Assembly: GCA_031472005.1 (NCBI GenBank)
Contig: PZJY01000011.1
Span: 1,922,001 to 1,986,000 of the forward strand
DNA length: 64,000 bases
Reading direction: 5' to 3'
Source of the DNA: Tetracladium setigerum
Lineage: Eukaryota > Ascomycota > Leotiomycetes > Helotiales
Below the pieces are notes generated by a model. The model saw nothing but the letters and a program-made list of their open reading frames with translations. It searched no databases and was not told the DNA's origin. Shown one piece after another: positions 47,258-58,646 of this stretch (the stretch's first letter is position 1; every line of letters starts with the position of its first letter). A program made the translations under genes and the position numbers.

Positions 47258-50200
47258 ATGGCTTATTCCAACAGCGCCAGCGAGCGAATGGACGAGCTTC
47301 GCTATCGCAACGATACCTCCTTCGGCCTCGTATCCCCCCCTCGAAATGGCAATCGAGCCTCGCAAACTATGCACTCGCAGGATGGGAGAGGAGGATTGAT
47401 GCGAAGATTCACGACCGACTCTGGGCGAGTCCCAACAATCGGCTCCATCACGAACCAGCGTGGTTCGCAGGAGCAAGAATACGGTCCCTCGGTACGCTTC
47501 CCGTCCTCCTTCACATTCTCACTACTCCCTATACCTACCTATGCAATTGCAACGACAATTGCAAGCACCCTTCCTATTGTGCCCGGAACCACAATACCAA
47601 CAATCTATTATTCCTCCTGAAGCGAGGTTCCATCTGTTATAAAAAAAACCTAGTGCTAACTTCTCACCGCTGCACCGTAGACTTACCACAAGGTACAACT
47701 TGTAAGAGCCCCTCTCAATTCCCCCCTTCTTCTACAACCCAGCACCCTCTCCAGTCTTCACCAATCGACGAATCGACACTCACCCTGGAAGAATATTCAC
47801 TCTCTCTTCCCCCACATCCACTAACCCGTCGCAGCTGGAGAAGAAGAAACTTGAGTACGAAAGACTTCGCGAACAAAAGCGCCGCTTTGAGGCCGAGATG
47901 CAATTGTTGGACCTGCAACAACGACAAGAAGAACGCGAACTTGCTCAGATGCAAGAGGATCTTGGCCGACCAAATAATAGCGGTATCACTGGCCACCAGT
48001 CTGAACCTACCACTCCCCCCGAATATCGAGAGTCCAGCTCCGGCTTCCCTTCCGTCTTCTCTCGACCAAATCGATACTCCACCTCGAGCCTCACCTCACC
48101 ACCTGGTCTTTTCAACCGTCCAGGACGATCCGGATCTCAACTTACATCTCCCCAATCCGGCATTGCTTCTCGATTCATCATGGACGACAAGCTCCCATCC
48201 AAGTCTGTTCCAGGCTCTCGACGCAACAGCGACGAAGATGAGAAGGAGGAGGCTGTTCGACAAGACCCTACAAGCCATAGATCGACAAATGCGTAAGTTC
48301 TGAGTTTCTTTCTTCAGTCTTTCATTTCAGATCGATCTAGCTTCATCTTCCTCTGCTTGGGTTCATACGCTTCAAAGAAGTTTCTTGTGCTGTGAGTATA
48401 CCAGGTAGATCGGTTGAATTTTCATAGCGTTCTTTCGTCCCAGCTCGTGAACAGCATGCATTCATTTACGGAAATATGTTGTAAAGCTTGTAAGCCATTG
48501 CTTTCAACTTTATAGTTATGTCAGTTCACTTGCAATCCTGGTTTGAAAGTTTCATTTCAAGATTGGAGGAGTAGTGGGGTTTTCAGCATACAGTTACATC
48601 CACCCATATCTCTCGCACAAACGTCACCTCACTCAATCATCACCTCTTATCTTCCCGCCTCCTCTGCTCTGCAGTTCACTTCATCACTCTTCTTCTTCAA
48701 AAAGTGGGGTCGTTCCATTGGTCAATCCGCCTCTATATCTTCTCCTCACACAAGATTTTGTACAATCTTGAAGATACAACCAACAAAACCACAACCAATC
48801 TCAACCCCAAGCTCATCTCCAGCTGGCTTGGCCGATAAGTTCGAGGAGCCTCCTTAACTTGCCTTTATCCCATTCGTTCTTTGAGTCTGCCTCGAGTCAT
48901 TTCTTCTCTTGCAACTCACTTTCAGCTCCAATTTCATCGATCTATCGCAACAGATTCATTGCTCATTATCGTTTGAAACCTGTTACTAAACCTCAATAGT
49001 CTAAACAGATACTCAATGCCCGTCACCCGATCTCGCAACGGTATGCACGAGATGTTGTCACTGGACCAAACCAACACCGCTCGCTTCCTCTTTGGTGAGG
49101 ACGACGGTGGTGCTACTTCTCCTGACGTCAAGAGCTATCTTCAAATGCACGCCACCGAAGACAAGTTCCCAATCCTTGTTCGTCGTGATGAGTTTCCTGG
49201 TGTTGTAAGTTCTTCCATCTCTCTCGTTTGATAATCTGTGCTGACTGCTTTGCCAAATGCAGCTTTCCGCCTCGTCGGCTGCCTTGGACCTTGCTTTGTC
49301 ACAATCGCCAGGACCTGATTCCAACGGCTGGGGTAACTTTGCTCGCCATCGCCCTGGTCAAGCAAGCCTTCCAATGAATACTCTCTCAAGCCAAACAAAT
49401 GGTTCCGGAAGCCAATCGAATGGCCTTGAATCTCCTATCAGTGTCCGCCCATCATACCGACACTCATTAGACTTGAAGTACTACGACGCACCTCAAGACT
49501 CTCCATCCTCCCAAGTCACTTCACCCAAGCACGCTCAAACCCCACCAAAGCTTCAATCATCATACTCTGCAAACGACGTCCCAACCATGAGATCGAGCAC
49601 CAACGGAACCAACTCCACCTCTGCTACTCCAAACTCTCACGCTCAACAACATTTGCACAACCATAATGCTAGCTTGGGCCGCATTCCACCAAACGCTATG
49701 AGCAACCGAGTCAGCCGTGAAGTTACATCGGGCGAGAGCTCGACTCTTCGTGAGGCACAAAACACAGGATATCAATCCATCCAATCTGCTCTGCAAGCCA
49801 GCGCTGCTCCGTTTGGTCCTTCTCTCACCCAAGGCATCTCGCAATCCCCAATGTCTGGTATGACTTCTCCTACCTCTCAGCAGCAATATGTCCCTGGTTA
49901 CTACAATGGTGGTGGCTACAACATGCAGATGATGAGCATGGGCATGCAAAACATGTCGATGGGTGGCCCGCAACCTATGTACTCTCCACACAACCCATAT
50001 GCCTATGGTGGTAACATGTACACTCCTCCCCCACCTCCACAACCTCGTGACTCTCAAGCTCGGGTTATTCAACAACGTCGTCAGAATGATGGTGATGGTA
50101 TGTTCTTTCACTCCTCCTCCTTGATTCAATTTAACATTTTGTAGCTATGAGCAAGTATGCCAATGCCGATCTTGCATCTCTTGGTGGTGAGATTTATGCT

Positions 50201-51465
50201 CTTTGCAAGGATCAACACGGCTGCCGCTTCCTCCAGAAGAAGCTTGAGGACCGCAACCCAGAGGAAGTTCACATGATCTGGCTCGAGACCAATCAGCACG
50301 TCACCGAGCTCATGACTGATCCTTTTGGAAACTACCTCTGCCAGAAGTTGTTGGAGTACTGCAATGATGAGGAGCGAACTGTTCTCATCGAGAATGCTTC
50401 CCGTGATCTTGTTCGCATTGCGCTCAATCAACACGGTACTCGAGCTCTGCAGAAGATGATTGAATTTATCTCGACCCCTGGTCAGATTCAAATCATCATC
50501 CGTGCTCTCCAACACCGAGTTGTTGAACTCATCCAAGACCTCAACGGCAATCACGTCATCCAAAAGTGTCTCAACAAGCTTACACCAACCGATGCGCAAT
50601 TCATCTTCGATGCTGTGGGAACTCACTGCGTTGATGTTGGAACTCACCGTCACGGTTGCTGTGTCCTCCAACGCTGCATTGATCATGCTTCGGGTGACCA
50701 GAAAGCTTGGTTGATTCGCCAAATTTCTAACAATGCCTTCGTCTTGGTTCAAGATCCTTTCGGCAACTATGTCGTTCAGTACATCCTTGACCTCAACGAG
50801 CCAATCTTCACCGAACCATTGGTTGCTATGTTCCAAGGACGTGTGGGTCAGCTTTCGAAGCAGAAGTTCAGTTCCAACGTCATCGAGAAGTGTCTTCGTT
50901 GTGCTCAGGAGCCTTCCAAGGACATGTTGATCGAGGAGATGCTTCAGCCATCTGAACTTGATCGTCTTCTTCGAGACTCGTTTGCCAACTATGTCATTCA
51001 GACTGCCCTCGACTATGCCAATCCTGCTATGAAGACTCGATTGATTGATGCAATCCGTCCCCACCTGCCAGCCATCCGTACAACTCCTTATGGTCGACGC
51101 ATTCAAGCCAAGATCTCGGGCAACGAGGGTCGCAGTGGTCCATCCAGTGGTCAAGCTACTCCCAACGAGGCTGAGCCCACCCAGGTTCCTCTTCGTCACA
51201 CTCGTGGTCCATCCGGCGCATCGGCAAACGGCTTTGGTACGCCAGTTGGTGGAGCCAGCAATGGTTACCCTGCTGCCAATGGTACTGCAAATGGTACGCC
51301 AAACAATGGTACACCAGCATCGGCAACTCGTCCAGGCTCGCAATCCAATGGCTACACTACCCCCAAAACCTCCCTGCCGGCGCCCCTGCTCAGGATTTTG
51401 CATACAACAACTATGCTAGACCTGGCCAAAACGGTGGTGCTCCTAACAACGGCAACTGGTTGTAA
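47258..51465 (+). CDS. Pumilio/PUF-family RNA-binding protein
   Basis: Six exons: 47258-47491, 47681-47701, 47835-48292, 49000-49204, 49263-50097 and 50145-51465, about 1024 aa. A coiled-coil segment (LEKKKLEYERLREQKRRFEA) follows the 7-codon second exon; then a Ser/Thr/Pro/Gln-rich region with NHNASLGRIPP. The Pumilio homology domain spans about residues 590-910, with repeat cores such as CRFLQKKL, GNYLCQKLLEY, GTRALQKMIEF, GNHVIQKCL, GCCVLQRCID, GNYVVQYILD and SSNVIEKCLR. PUF proteins bind UGUA-containing 3' UTRs and repress or localise mRNAs in the cytoplasm. The conserved ending NNYARPGQNGGAPNNGNWL is out of frame unless one C is added at 51360-51364; otherwise the frame runs on to 51730. 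Confidence 0.88.
47681..47701 (+). other. 21-nt micro-exon of the PUF gene
   Basis: Encodes TYHKVQL, bracketed by CACCGTAG and GTAAGA. It joins exon 1 (ending EYGPS) to LEKKKLEYE in phase 0 on both sides. Confidence 0.7.
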
Positions 51466-52628
51466 CAACAAACCCCGTAATGATGACATGATCTTTACGC
51501 CTGTAACGGTACGAGGAATGATCTTTATTTCGAGTCTTCGAATCATTTGGTTGCTTTTCGGATTTCTTGGCCGCATCTTAGGATCTCCCACTTTTTCTGG
51601 ACAACAACCTCGATTCGATGACTGTTTTACACACGATTTTCAGGGCGCATGTTACATTACCTCGATGAGGATCCCTTCTACGCCTTTCCACCTGATTTCG
51701 AATCATTTCATTGCCACAGCATGCATTTGAGCAGGATCTTTGATCTGTTTCATTTGCCTTTGTACCATAGACGCTTGATCACAAAAGATCTCGGCATGAA
51801 ATCGACACGAAAACTCATTATGGTATTTGGTACATCATTGGTGATGGCATATCGCCTGTACCTGTACCTGCGGCAGCAAAAATCCTTACATTTTCTTTGT
51901 TTTCATCACGCGGTGGATATTTTATTTTTTTCCCCTTCGGCATGTTTATGGGTTTCGATTCATCAGCTTTGCGCAGGCATCTTGTGTTCACACATTCTGC
52001 AATGGCTTCTTTTCCGGGTGTTGTTCTCTGGTATCTTCGGCAGATGGTTCAAACCATTGCTACAGAACTGGTCAGCCCTCTGGATCCCTTGTACTTTCCC
52101 TTTATTCGAGAGAACGCCGTCAAAACTTTGCTTTTATATGGGTAGAGAGCCCATCCGAGAAGTTGTTTCTTTGCATTTGATGGTGTTCACGCATCTGTCA
52201 TCTGCGCCCCTGATTCATCTTCTTGGACGTATTATCATTAGCTTTTCTTCATTTGACTTCTGGGTTTCAGCGAAGTGCATTGCAGCGACACATGTAACTT
52301 AGAAATCAATGAGGAAAATTCATCAATATTTTTTAGACTTCAACGTGACTAGATTTGTGATTGGCGCCTGTGAGGATAAGATCTCAATTGAATTTTAATA
52401 AGCTTTCAAGGTACCTCTCAACAATAAGACAACCGAAGCAGAGTTGCACAAGCGAGACACTCGGCACGTGAAAAGGCGGTGGAGTCTGGTTTTATATTCT
52501 CCCCTCGAAATAATTTCCGATACAGCGACATTCACCCCGCCAAATTTTTCCACATAAGATCTTACAAGAAAGTGTTCCACCAAAACCCACCAACGGAAAC
52601 ACATCCGGGGGTCAATAGATGCAATGAG
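51466..52628. other. PUF 3' region and TAD3 upstream region
   Basis: The T-rich 1.16 kb most likely holds a long PUF 3' UTR and then the TAD3 promoter. A 217-codon open frame at 51649-52302 is Phe/Leu/His-rich and looks like chance. Confidence 0.45.
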
Positions 52629-54151
52629 ATGAGCCACGAGGAAACGGGCAGCTCAGCATGCCCCATTGAAACAACCATCACCAGCAACGAAGCATTGCCC
52701 ACTCCACAAAATGGAAGACGACGAGGAGGTCGACTCATCCCCTTGAAAACGACGCTGGAGACGCGAGCGCGAGAATCACTCATCACCGTGTACATCACCT
52801 CTGTGCCGGCCAAACAAGCCAGCGGATCTTTGGAGTATGTCTATCTATTTCCTTGTGGGGGTTTTTTTATTGTCCTGTTGTTATTTTTTAAGAGAGGGGT
52901 GTTTGGGAAGCTAATGTTTTTGGCTCATAGTATCATTCGCAAACTCATACCCCACGATGGCGGTCTCGACCTTCAACATCTCCGCCGTTTTGCGAAGGCT
53001 GAACATGTTCCTGCGCATGTACGCGCTGCTTTCTCTGCGTCTTCTTCTTTAGAGGGAACGGATACTTCAGTGAGGGTAAATCAAGAGGAGAATAATAGTG
53101 CAAAGGGAGCACTCTTCCTCATCATCGGTTCTACGAGTGTCATCTCTGAACATACTATTGCGGAAGCCCTGTCCCTATCACCATCACCACTTGCTACCGA
53201 ACCACCAGCATTTGCTACCGCAGGTGGACCAGCAATATCAATACCAATCCGCACCATCCGCGTCCCTCTCCTCGCACCAACTTCGGCAGAACAAGCTGTT
53301 CTCTGGTCAACGCAGTATTGGCCAACGGTGTACAAGAAAAGTAACCCGTTCGGTCCTCATCCTAGTTTGGTGTCTAGGGTTGAAGAAGAGATTGTGAGTG
53401 AGGTGGAGGGGTATATGGATCTTGCGAGAAGGGTTGGGAGAGAGGCGTATGAGAGCGGGTGTGGAGAGGGGATTGGGTTGTGATTGTGGAGAGGAAGGAT
53501 GGGGCGGGGAGTGGAAGGGTAATTGCTGTTGCGGGGGATGGGAGGTGGGATGGTTATGGTTGGGCCTGTGAGAGGAATAGGGGAGATGGAGATGTTGGGG
53601 CCGGTGGGGGAATGGGAATGGGAATGCGGCGGCTCATGCTGTGATGAGGGGGATTGGAATGGTTGCGGAGGGTTTGAGGACTCGAAGTTCAAACCCTGAA
53701 CAGCAGTCTACAACATCTCCATCAAACCCTCCTCAACAACAACAACCCCAACACCAACCCGAAGAAGAAGAAGCAAAAGAACCACCACCCTCAATATTCA
53801 AAGACACACCCCTCCCCAGCACCCCTCGAACAGACGCACTACGACCCAACCAACAACTTAAACAGCTACCTCTGTCACGACCTAGAAATATACTGCTCGC
53901 ATGAACCATGCGTCATGTGCGCCATGGCGATTGTTCACTCGAGATTTGGGAGGTTGGTGTTTGAGAGGAGGATGAGGAGGACAGGGGGTGTTTGTGCGGA
54001 TGAGGATGGGCTTGGTCATGGGCTGTGGTGGAGGAAGGAGTTGAATTGGACTATGCTTGGGTGGGGGTGGGTTGGTGAGGGGGGTGAGAGGAGAGAGGGT
54101 GTAGAGGGGGGTAAAGAGGAGGATGGAGTGGGTGAGGATGTGAATGCTTGA
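52629..54151 (+). CDS. TAD3: tRNA-specific adenosine deaminase subunit TAD3, frame disrupted
   Basis: Exons 52629-52834 and 52931-54151 join across a 96-nt intron. TAD3 is the non-catalytic partner of TAD2 that converts A34 to inosine in tRNA anticodons. Diagnostic pieces are IIRKLIPHDGGLDLQHLRRFAK, STQYWPTVYKKSNPFGPHP, VVIVERKDG, AHAVMRGIGMVAEGLR (HAV replaces the catalytic HAE, as in TAD3; 53632-53680) and HEPCVMCAMAIVHSRFGRLVF (zinc CxxC, about 53900-53950). These lie in different frames: one base is missing near 53476-53478, another near 53606-53610, and the frame shifts again in the C runs 53809-53825. With repairs the protein is about 475 aa. Either a pseudogene or sequence errors; I favour errors. 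Confidence 0.82.
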
Positions 54152-55119
54152 GTGAGGGGGGAATTGATAACAAAGTATGTACGGAAAGGTAGGAATGAAA
54201 AAAGGAATCAATACCAGGTTACCTAGGTTTTTAAGAAGAAATTCATATCCACGATCACATTCAGATAATACCTATTGCATGATACCAAAAAGTAAAAAAA
54301 ACGGGTACTGATGCTCAATTTAGTGGTTGGTATATTTTCTCATGAATCACCTACTAGAATGGAATTATAAATATTATAATAACTCTTCAACTCTCTAGGC
54401 ATATTTTTTATTCAGGTTTCCCTTTACCTTTTATTTCTACCCTTAAATATATATATGTGTATGTATATATAAGTCAGTCACTTACTCCATTCAAAAGGTA
54501 TGTATGAGAGATTTAGATTTGAGATTTTTCAAATTACAATTTCGTATATGCCTATTGCTTGTTAGATATACATATTTATATAATATTAATTTATTTGATT
54601 TATTATTATTCGATTAATCATTCTCGATTCCCAGGAACTTTTCTGTCTAGTTGACGGTGACGGTGTTTATTTCATTAGTGAAGATTTTGATTTTTTTTTA
54701 GGTATAAGGTTTAAGGGAATTATAAGTATAAAAATAACAGATGAAAGTAATTTATTCTCTTTTTTCTTTTCTTTTTTCCCCCCTACTTCTGATTCTTTAT
54801 CCTTAGTCTTTTTATCTTTTGTGTTATTGATGGTTGTTAACATGAGATATGGGTAAATTTTGTTCTAAGATAGATCTCTTTTATATTTTAATTACAGTAT
54901 CACTCACTCATATGATAAACATAACCACATTCTAAGTAACTTTAACCTAGCTATATATAATACATAGCACTTAGTTACCTACCTCATATTAATACCATGA
55001 GAAGCAGAGTATATGTTTTCTCTATCAGTATCAGTCATGACAATGGAAGCAAGCAAGTAGGTAGTCGCAAGCAGCATTTCACAAAACAAGCAGTCACGAA
55101 TAATTAAACAGACAATTTG

Positions 55120-55140
55120 ACAGACAGACAGACAGACAGA
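55120..55140. repeat. (CAGA)5 microsatellite
   Basis: Five perfect CAGA units after GACAATTTGA. Confidence 0.9.
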
Positions 55141-55324
55141 TAACAAAAAGCGCACATCTCCTCTTTATTTTTCAATTTTTTTTCCACTCATATAAATCTT
55201 CTTTTAACTTAGCTGGATTAGTTTTTTGAGCGAGTATTATTTGTACTGTACTATTAGTGTGTTTTGTTATTCCTCCTCCTCATCTACTTGTTAACTAATT
55301 AGCCAGTATCATATGTGTGTGTTT

Positions 55325-55341
55325 CCCCCCCCCCCCCCCCC
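55325..55341. repeat. 17-C homopolymer
   Basis: A run of 17 C, then A and six more C. Confidence 0.95.
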
Positions 55342-56193
55342 ACCCCCCTTTTCCTGTATCATGGGGTCTTGTTTATAAATTGTTGGTTATTGGAGAGATA
55401 TTAGTTTTGGAAGATTGCTAGTTCGGGATCTCGATTCCTTTTAGGGGCCAAGTTGATTATGTTAGAAGTTAGTGTTTGCTAATTCTCGTTTACTTTTGTA
55501 GTAGCTAATCAGTCAATCAGTCAATCACCCACTCAATCATTCAACTCCCATCAGCAGGCGACTATAAGCATAGTAAGCCATACAGGCAGTTCAAAGAAAG
55601 AGAAGTAGCAAAACCAGCTTATTTTTGCATCGTTCTCCTTCCCGATGTGAAATGAGCTTTTTGGATCCAACTTTGCTATTAATTATATATTCTGGCTGAT
55701 ATTTTGTTGCTGTACTTAGACTGTAATACTAGGGGTTTTCAAAGGGGTTTTGGAAGGGGTAGGCTATGCGGACTTTTGGGAGGTTTTGTTTTGCTTTGTT
55801 TTGTTTTGTTTGTGAGGGGTCGTTAGTGGTGTAAGAGAGTGGAGGGGAGACGGAGGGGGAAGACGGAAGGATGGAGGGAGGGGCTAGGAGGGGGAAGGAG
55901 AGGAGGGGAAGCTGCGATGTTTGAGGAATGGAATGAACATAGAACTGCAGTGTGAGTTATGTTGTGAACTTGTGAGATGATGATGGCAGACAGATGGCTA
56001 GTGGTAGGCGGTGGGTGGTAGGTGGTAGGTGGTGGGCGATAAGCCCTAGAAGATATGTAGGCAGGTGGAAGAAATGCGCCGGTCTTTGTCTTCCAGCTTG
56101 TTATTGTTGTTGAAGTCTTGTAAAAATATTGAAGTCAGGAGATCTCCTTGGAGGAGGAAATGAACAGAGTGGTGTGTTGCGGTTGCGTGTTTG

Positions 56194-56228
56194 TACTCTT
56201 TTTTCTTTCTTTCTTTCTTTCCTTTCTT
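56194..56228. repeat. TTTC-rich microsatellite
   Basis: About four perfect TTTC units within a longer T/C tract (GAAA on the other strand). Confidence 0.75.
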
Positions 56229-58513
56229 TTTCGATCTGGATGTTATAAATGGGCTGGTAAAGAGGTTGGTGTGTAGAGAAGCTGGTTTGTTGGACCGTTT
56301 TACAACAGAAGGGTAGCGAGTAGTCGGTTCGAAGGAGATAGGCTGTGAATCTTATTTTTCGCCGTCGAGAAAGGAAGAGAAGCATTTTCGTTCCAGGAAG
56401 GGAGGTCTTTTCGAGCCTGTATACTTGGTCTTGTTAACCCTGACCTTAGAAGAAATATTGGAGGGTTGTTCTGTTTGCAGGAATTTAGCGATGTTTGTTC
56501 TCGAATCGGACGGGGTCTTGAAGGCTTGGTCTTGAGGAGGATAGAAGTTTGCAATACTCTAGAAGCATGTTAACTCTGTATATTCATATCAGCAGATATT
56601 TGAATTTAGTCTAGGTGCTCTTGGAGGTATTGTGGACGAGTTTGAACCCTGTGGACCTCATTTTGGTAGAAGTGAAGAATCGCCAACTTAGGTACAGTAC
56701 AAACACTTCGACCGGTTAGACTTCGAGGCATCCGTGAGCAGCTGAAATCAAGTTCAGTGACATGGCCGTTCTTGTTTGTAGCGAGTCTGTTTGTTGTGAT
56801 GTTGGTGATGGCTGTTTTGTGGTTTTTTTTTCGTTGTGTTGTTACTTCGTTATGTTATTGTTTTTCGTTCTGGCAAGTTCGCGTGGAAACAATGGAAGTA
56901 GTAAACACACGTAACCACACCACACATCTCCAATCTCGGCCCGCGGAATTCCAATCAAAATATCAGATGCTCTGAAAGGGAATCTACTGCATTTCGGGAA
57001 ACTCTTGGGATCAAGAATATCACCTGAAAATGTTGATATCACCTGAGAATATTTGCAAGTGGTCTTGCTTCCATGGAGAAATGTTGTTGCAACCGGCTAC
57101 TACTTTGCTGCAATTCCCTCCTCCCTCGTCGTGCCCGGTAACCAAGAAATGGGTATTCACCTTGCATTGCCCGGCCGTCTACTCACTCAAATCTCAATCA
57201 TGTATTACGGGATCCCCAAAGATTGGGGCACAGCACAGCTGTTCTGCAATGAAATGCATAAGTAGTGCAAATTAAAGAGCAGCTAATGCACGCTGAACAA
57301 TCAAAAGTGCCCTTACCTAACGAGATATACACTAATTGGCTTACGTACATACGTACATACCTAACCTACATACTCCAGACGAGAGATTAAAAAAGTCCGT
57401 CCGGGTCGCCTGTCTGTATCTGGCAAACCAACAAAAACGAGAAGAGAAGAGTTTCCCGAGTCCCCGGCATCTACGGCCATTGAAACGATGAAAGGGGACG
57501 TTTGGGAGTAACCGAACCAAGACATAGTGCCATAGTCTCACTTACGAATCGCCGCTTGACCATCCATTTTAGGCGGGAAAGTACGACTCTGGAGATGACC
57601 GGCAACCCTGAACGAACCTGACAACCCTCGCTAGCTTCCCAGCCAGCTTATTCTATTCCTTCCTTGCTGCCAAGTTTGGGAGATGGCGGGGTAATTTAGG
57701 CAACTGGGGTAGCCGGCGGCGATTGAAAGTTCTAAGAATAATATATTACATTCATTATTGGCGTTGAGTTATTTTGTTCGTTGGTTGTTGTTTGATATTG
57801 TTGTTGATTTGTTGATATTGAGAGGCGAATGCAAACTGGTGATGGTGGTGTTGTTGATGTTTATGCCACCAGCCCATTCCTCATCCGGAACTTCGGTAGA
57901 ATTCCTCCGTCTTGGTATTTCTGTCCTGCTTTTCCGAGCCGCTAGTTTTGTACTACAGTTTGTTGTCTCTCTCTCCTTTCTCATCAACCCGTCACATCGG
58001 GTCATCAAACACGAGCGATGGCAAAAAGATCCCAAGACCGACCTCTCACATCACACGAGGCTATGACCATCCGGTATTTGCTGCCAACCCCCGGCTATGA
58101 AGTTCGCCACGGCCTTTGTACGCCTTCTGAGAGCCTGGGAGACACTTTACGGACTATGTATCGCCGAAAGCTCAATTCATCACTGGCGCCGAAGGAGGAC
58201 CGTTTTTATGCAGGCATCCCCACACTACGCGAGAAATCGAGGACCTGGGGTTGTTAGATCCTTGCTTGACCTCTAATCCTCAAGCTTATGTTTGCTACAC
58301 ACAGCCAACCAAAGCTGTGTCGTCAGATGCTTCTGCTTCTGCTTTTGCTCTTCTGCTCGTCACTTCATTCATGCCCAGACTAGAGGCGTTCTCCGGGGTA
58401 GTATATTTCCCTCGCATTAGCCGTGGGGATGCTGGGTACTAGATGGAGACCCCAGATCTCGGGCATGAGGGGAACAGAGTCAGACGCCGATCAACAACCC
58501 CCTCGCTTTTCAT

Positions 58514-58530
58514 TTTTATAAGTATAAGAT
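58514..58530 (+). promoter_or_regulatory. TATA-like element of the sugar transporter
   Basis: TTTTTATAAGTATAAG lies about 120 nt before the ATG at 58647 and is followed by a C/T-rich leader, a common arrangement for strongly regulated fungal genes. Inferred only from sequence and position. Confidence 0.4.
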
Positions 58531-58646
58531 GCCTTCCTGCAGTTGTTTAGCTTTTCTTTCCTTTCCTCTGATACTCAAGGACAATCTTGGTCTTCATCTT
58601 CCTACCTAATTCTCCCCTTCATCCCCACAAACATCACTTCTTCATC

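Larger units (their letters stand above)
54152..58646. other. Long intergenic region upstream of the sugar transporter
   Basis: 4.5 kb with no supported gene. It is AT-rich at 54200-55300 and contains a (CAGA)5 repeat, a 17-C run, a TTTC repeat, and GGTAGGTGGTAGGTGG-like repeats near 56000-56040. Short frames on both strands lack homology that I recognise. The last 150 nt carry a TATA-like site and a pyrimidine-rich leader for the transporter. Confidence 0.5.

Noticed and set aside
47101..48303. 400-codon frame overlapping the PUF 5' exons
   Set aside because: Different frame, running through introns; Pro/Ser-rich composition reflects the C/T bias, while the PUF frame is conserved.
50126..51403. 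425-codon - strand frame opposite the PUF domain
   Set aside because: Antisense shadow of the Pumilio repeats.
51649..52302. 217-codon frame after the PUF stop
   Set aside because: T-rich 3' UTR; composition Phe/Leu/His without any domain, and no splice or start context.
58018..58257. 79-codon frame upstream of the sugar transporter
   Set aside because: Too short, no family recognised, no splice partner; it may be chance.
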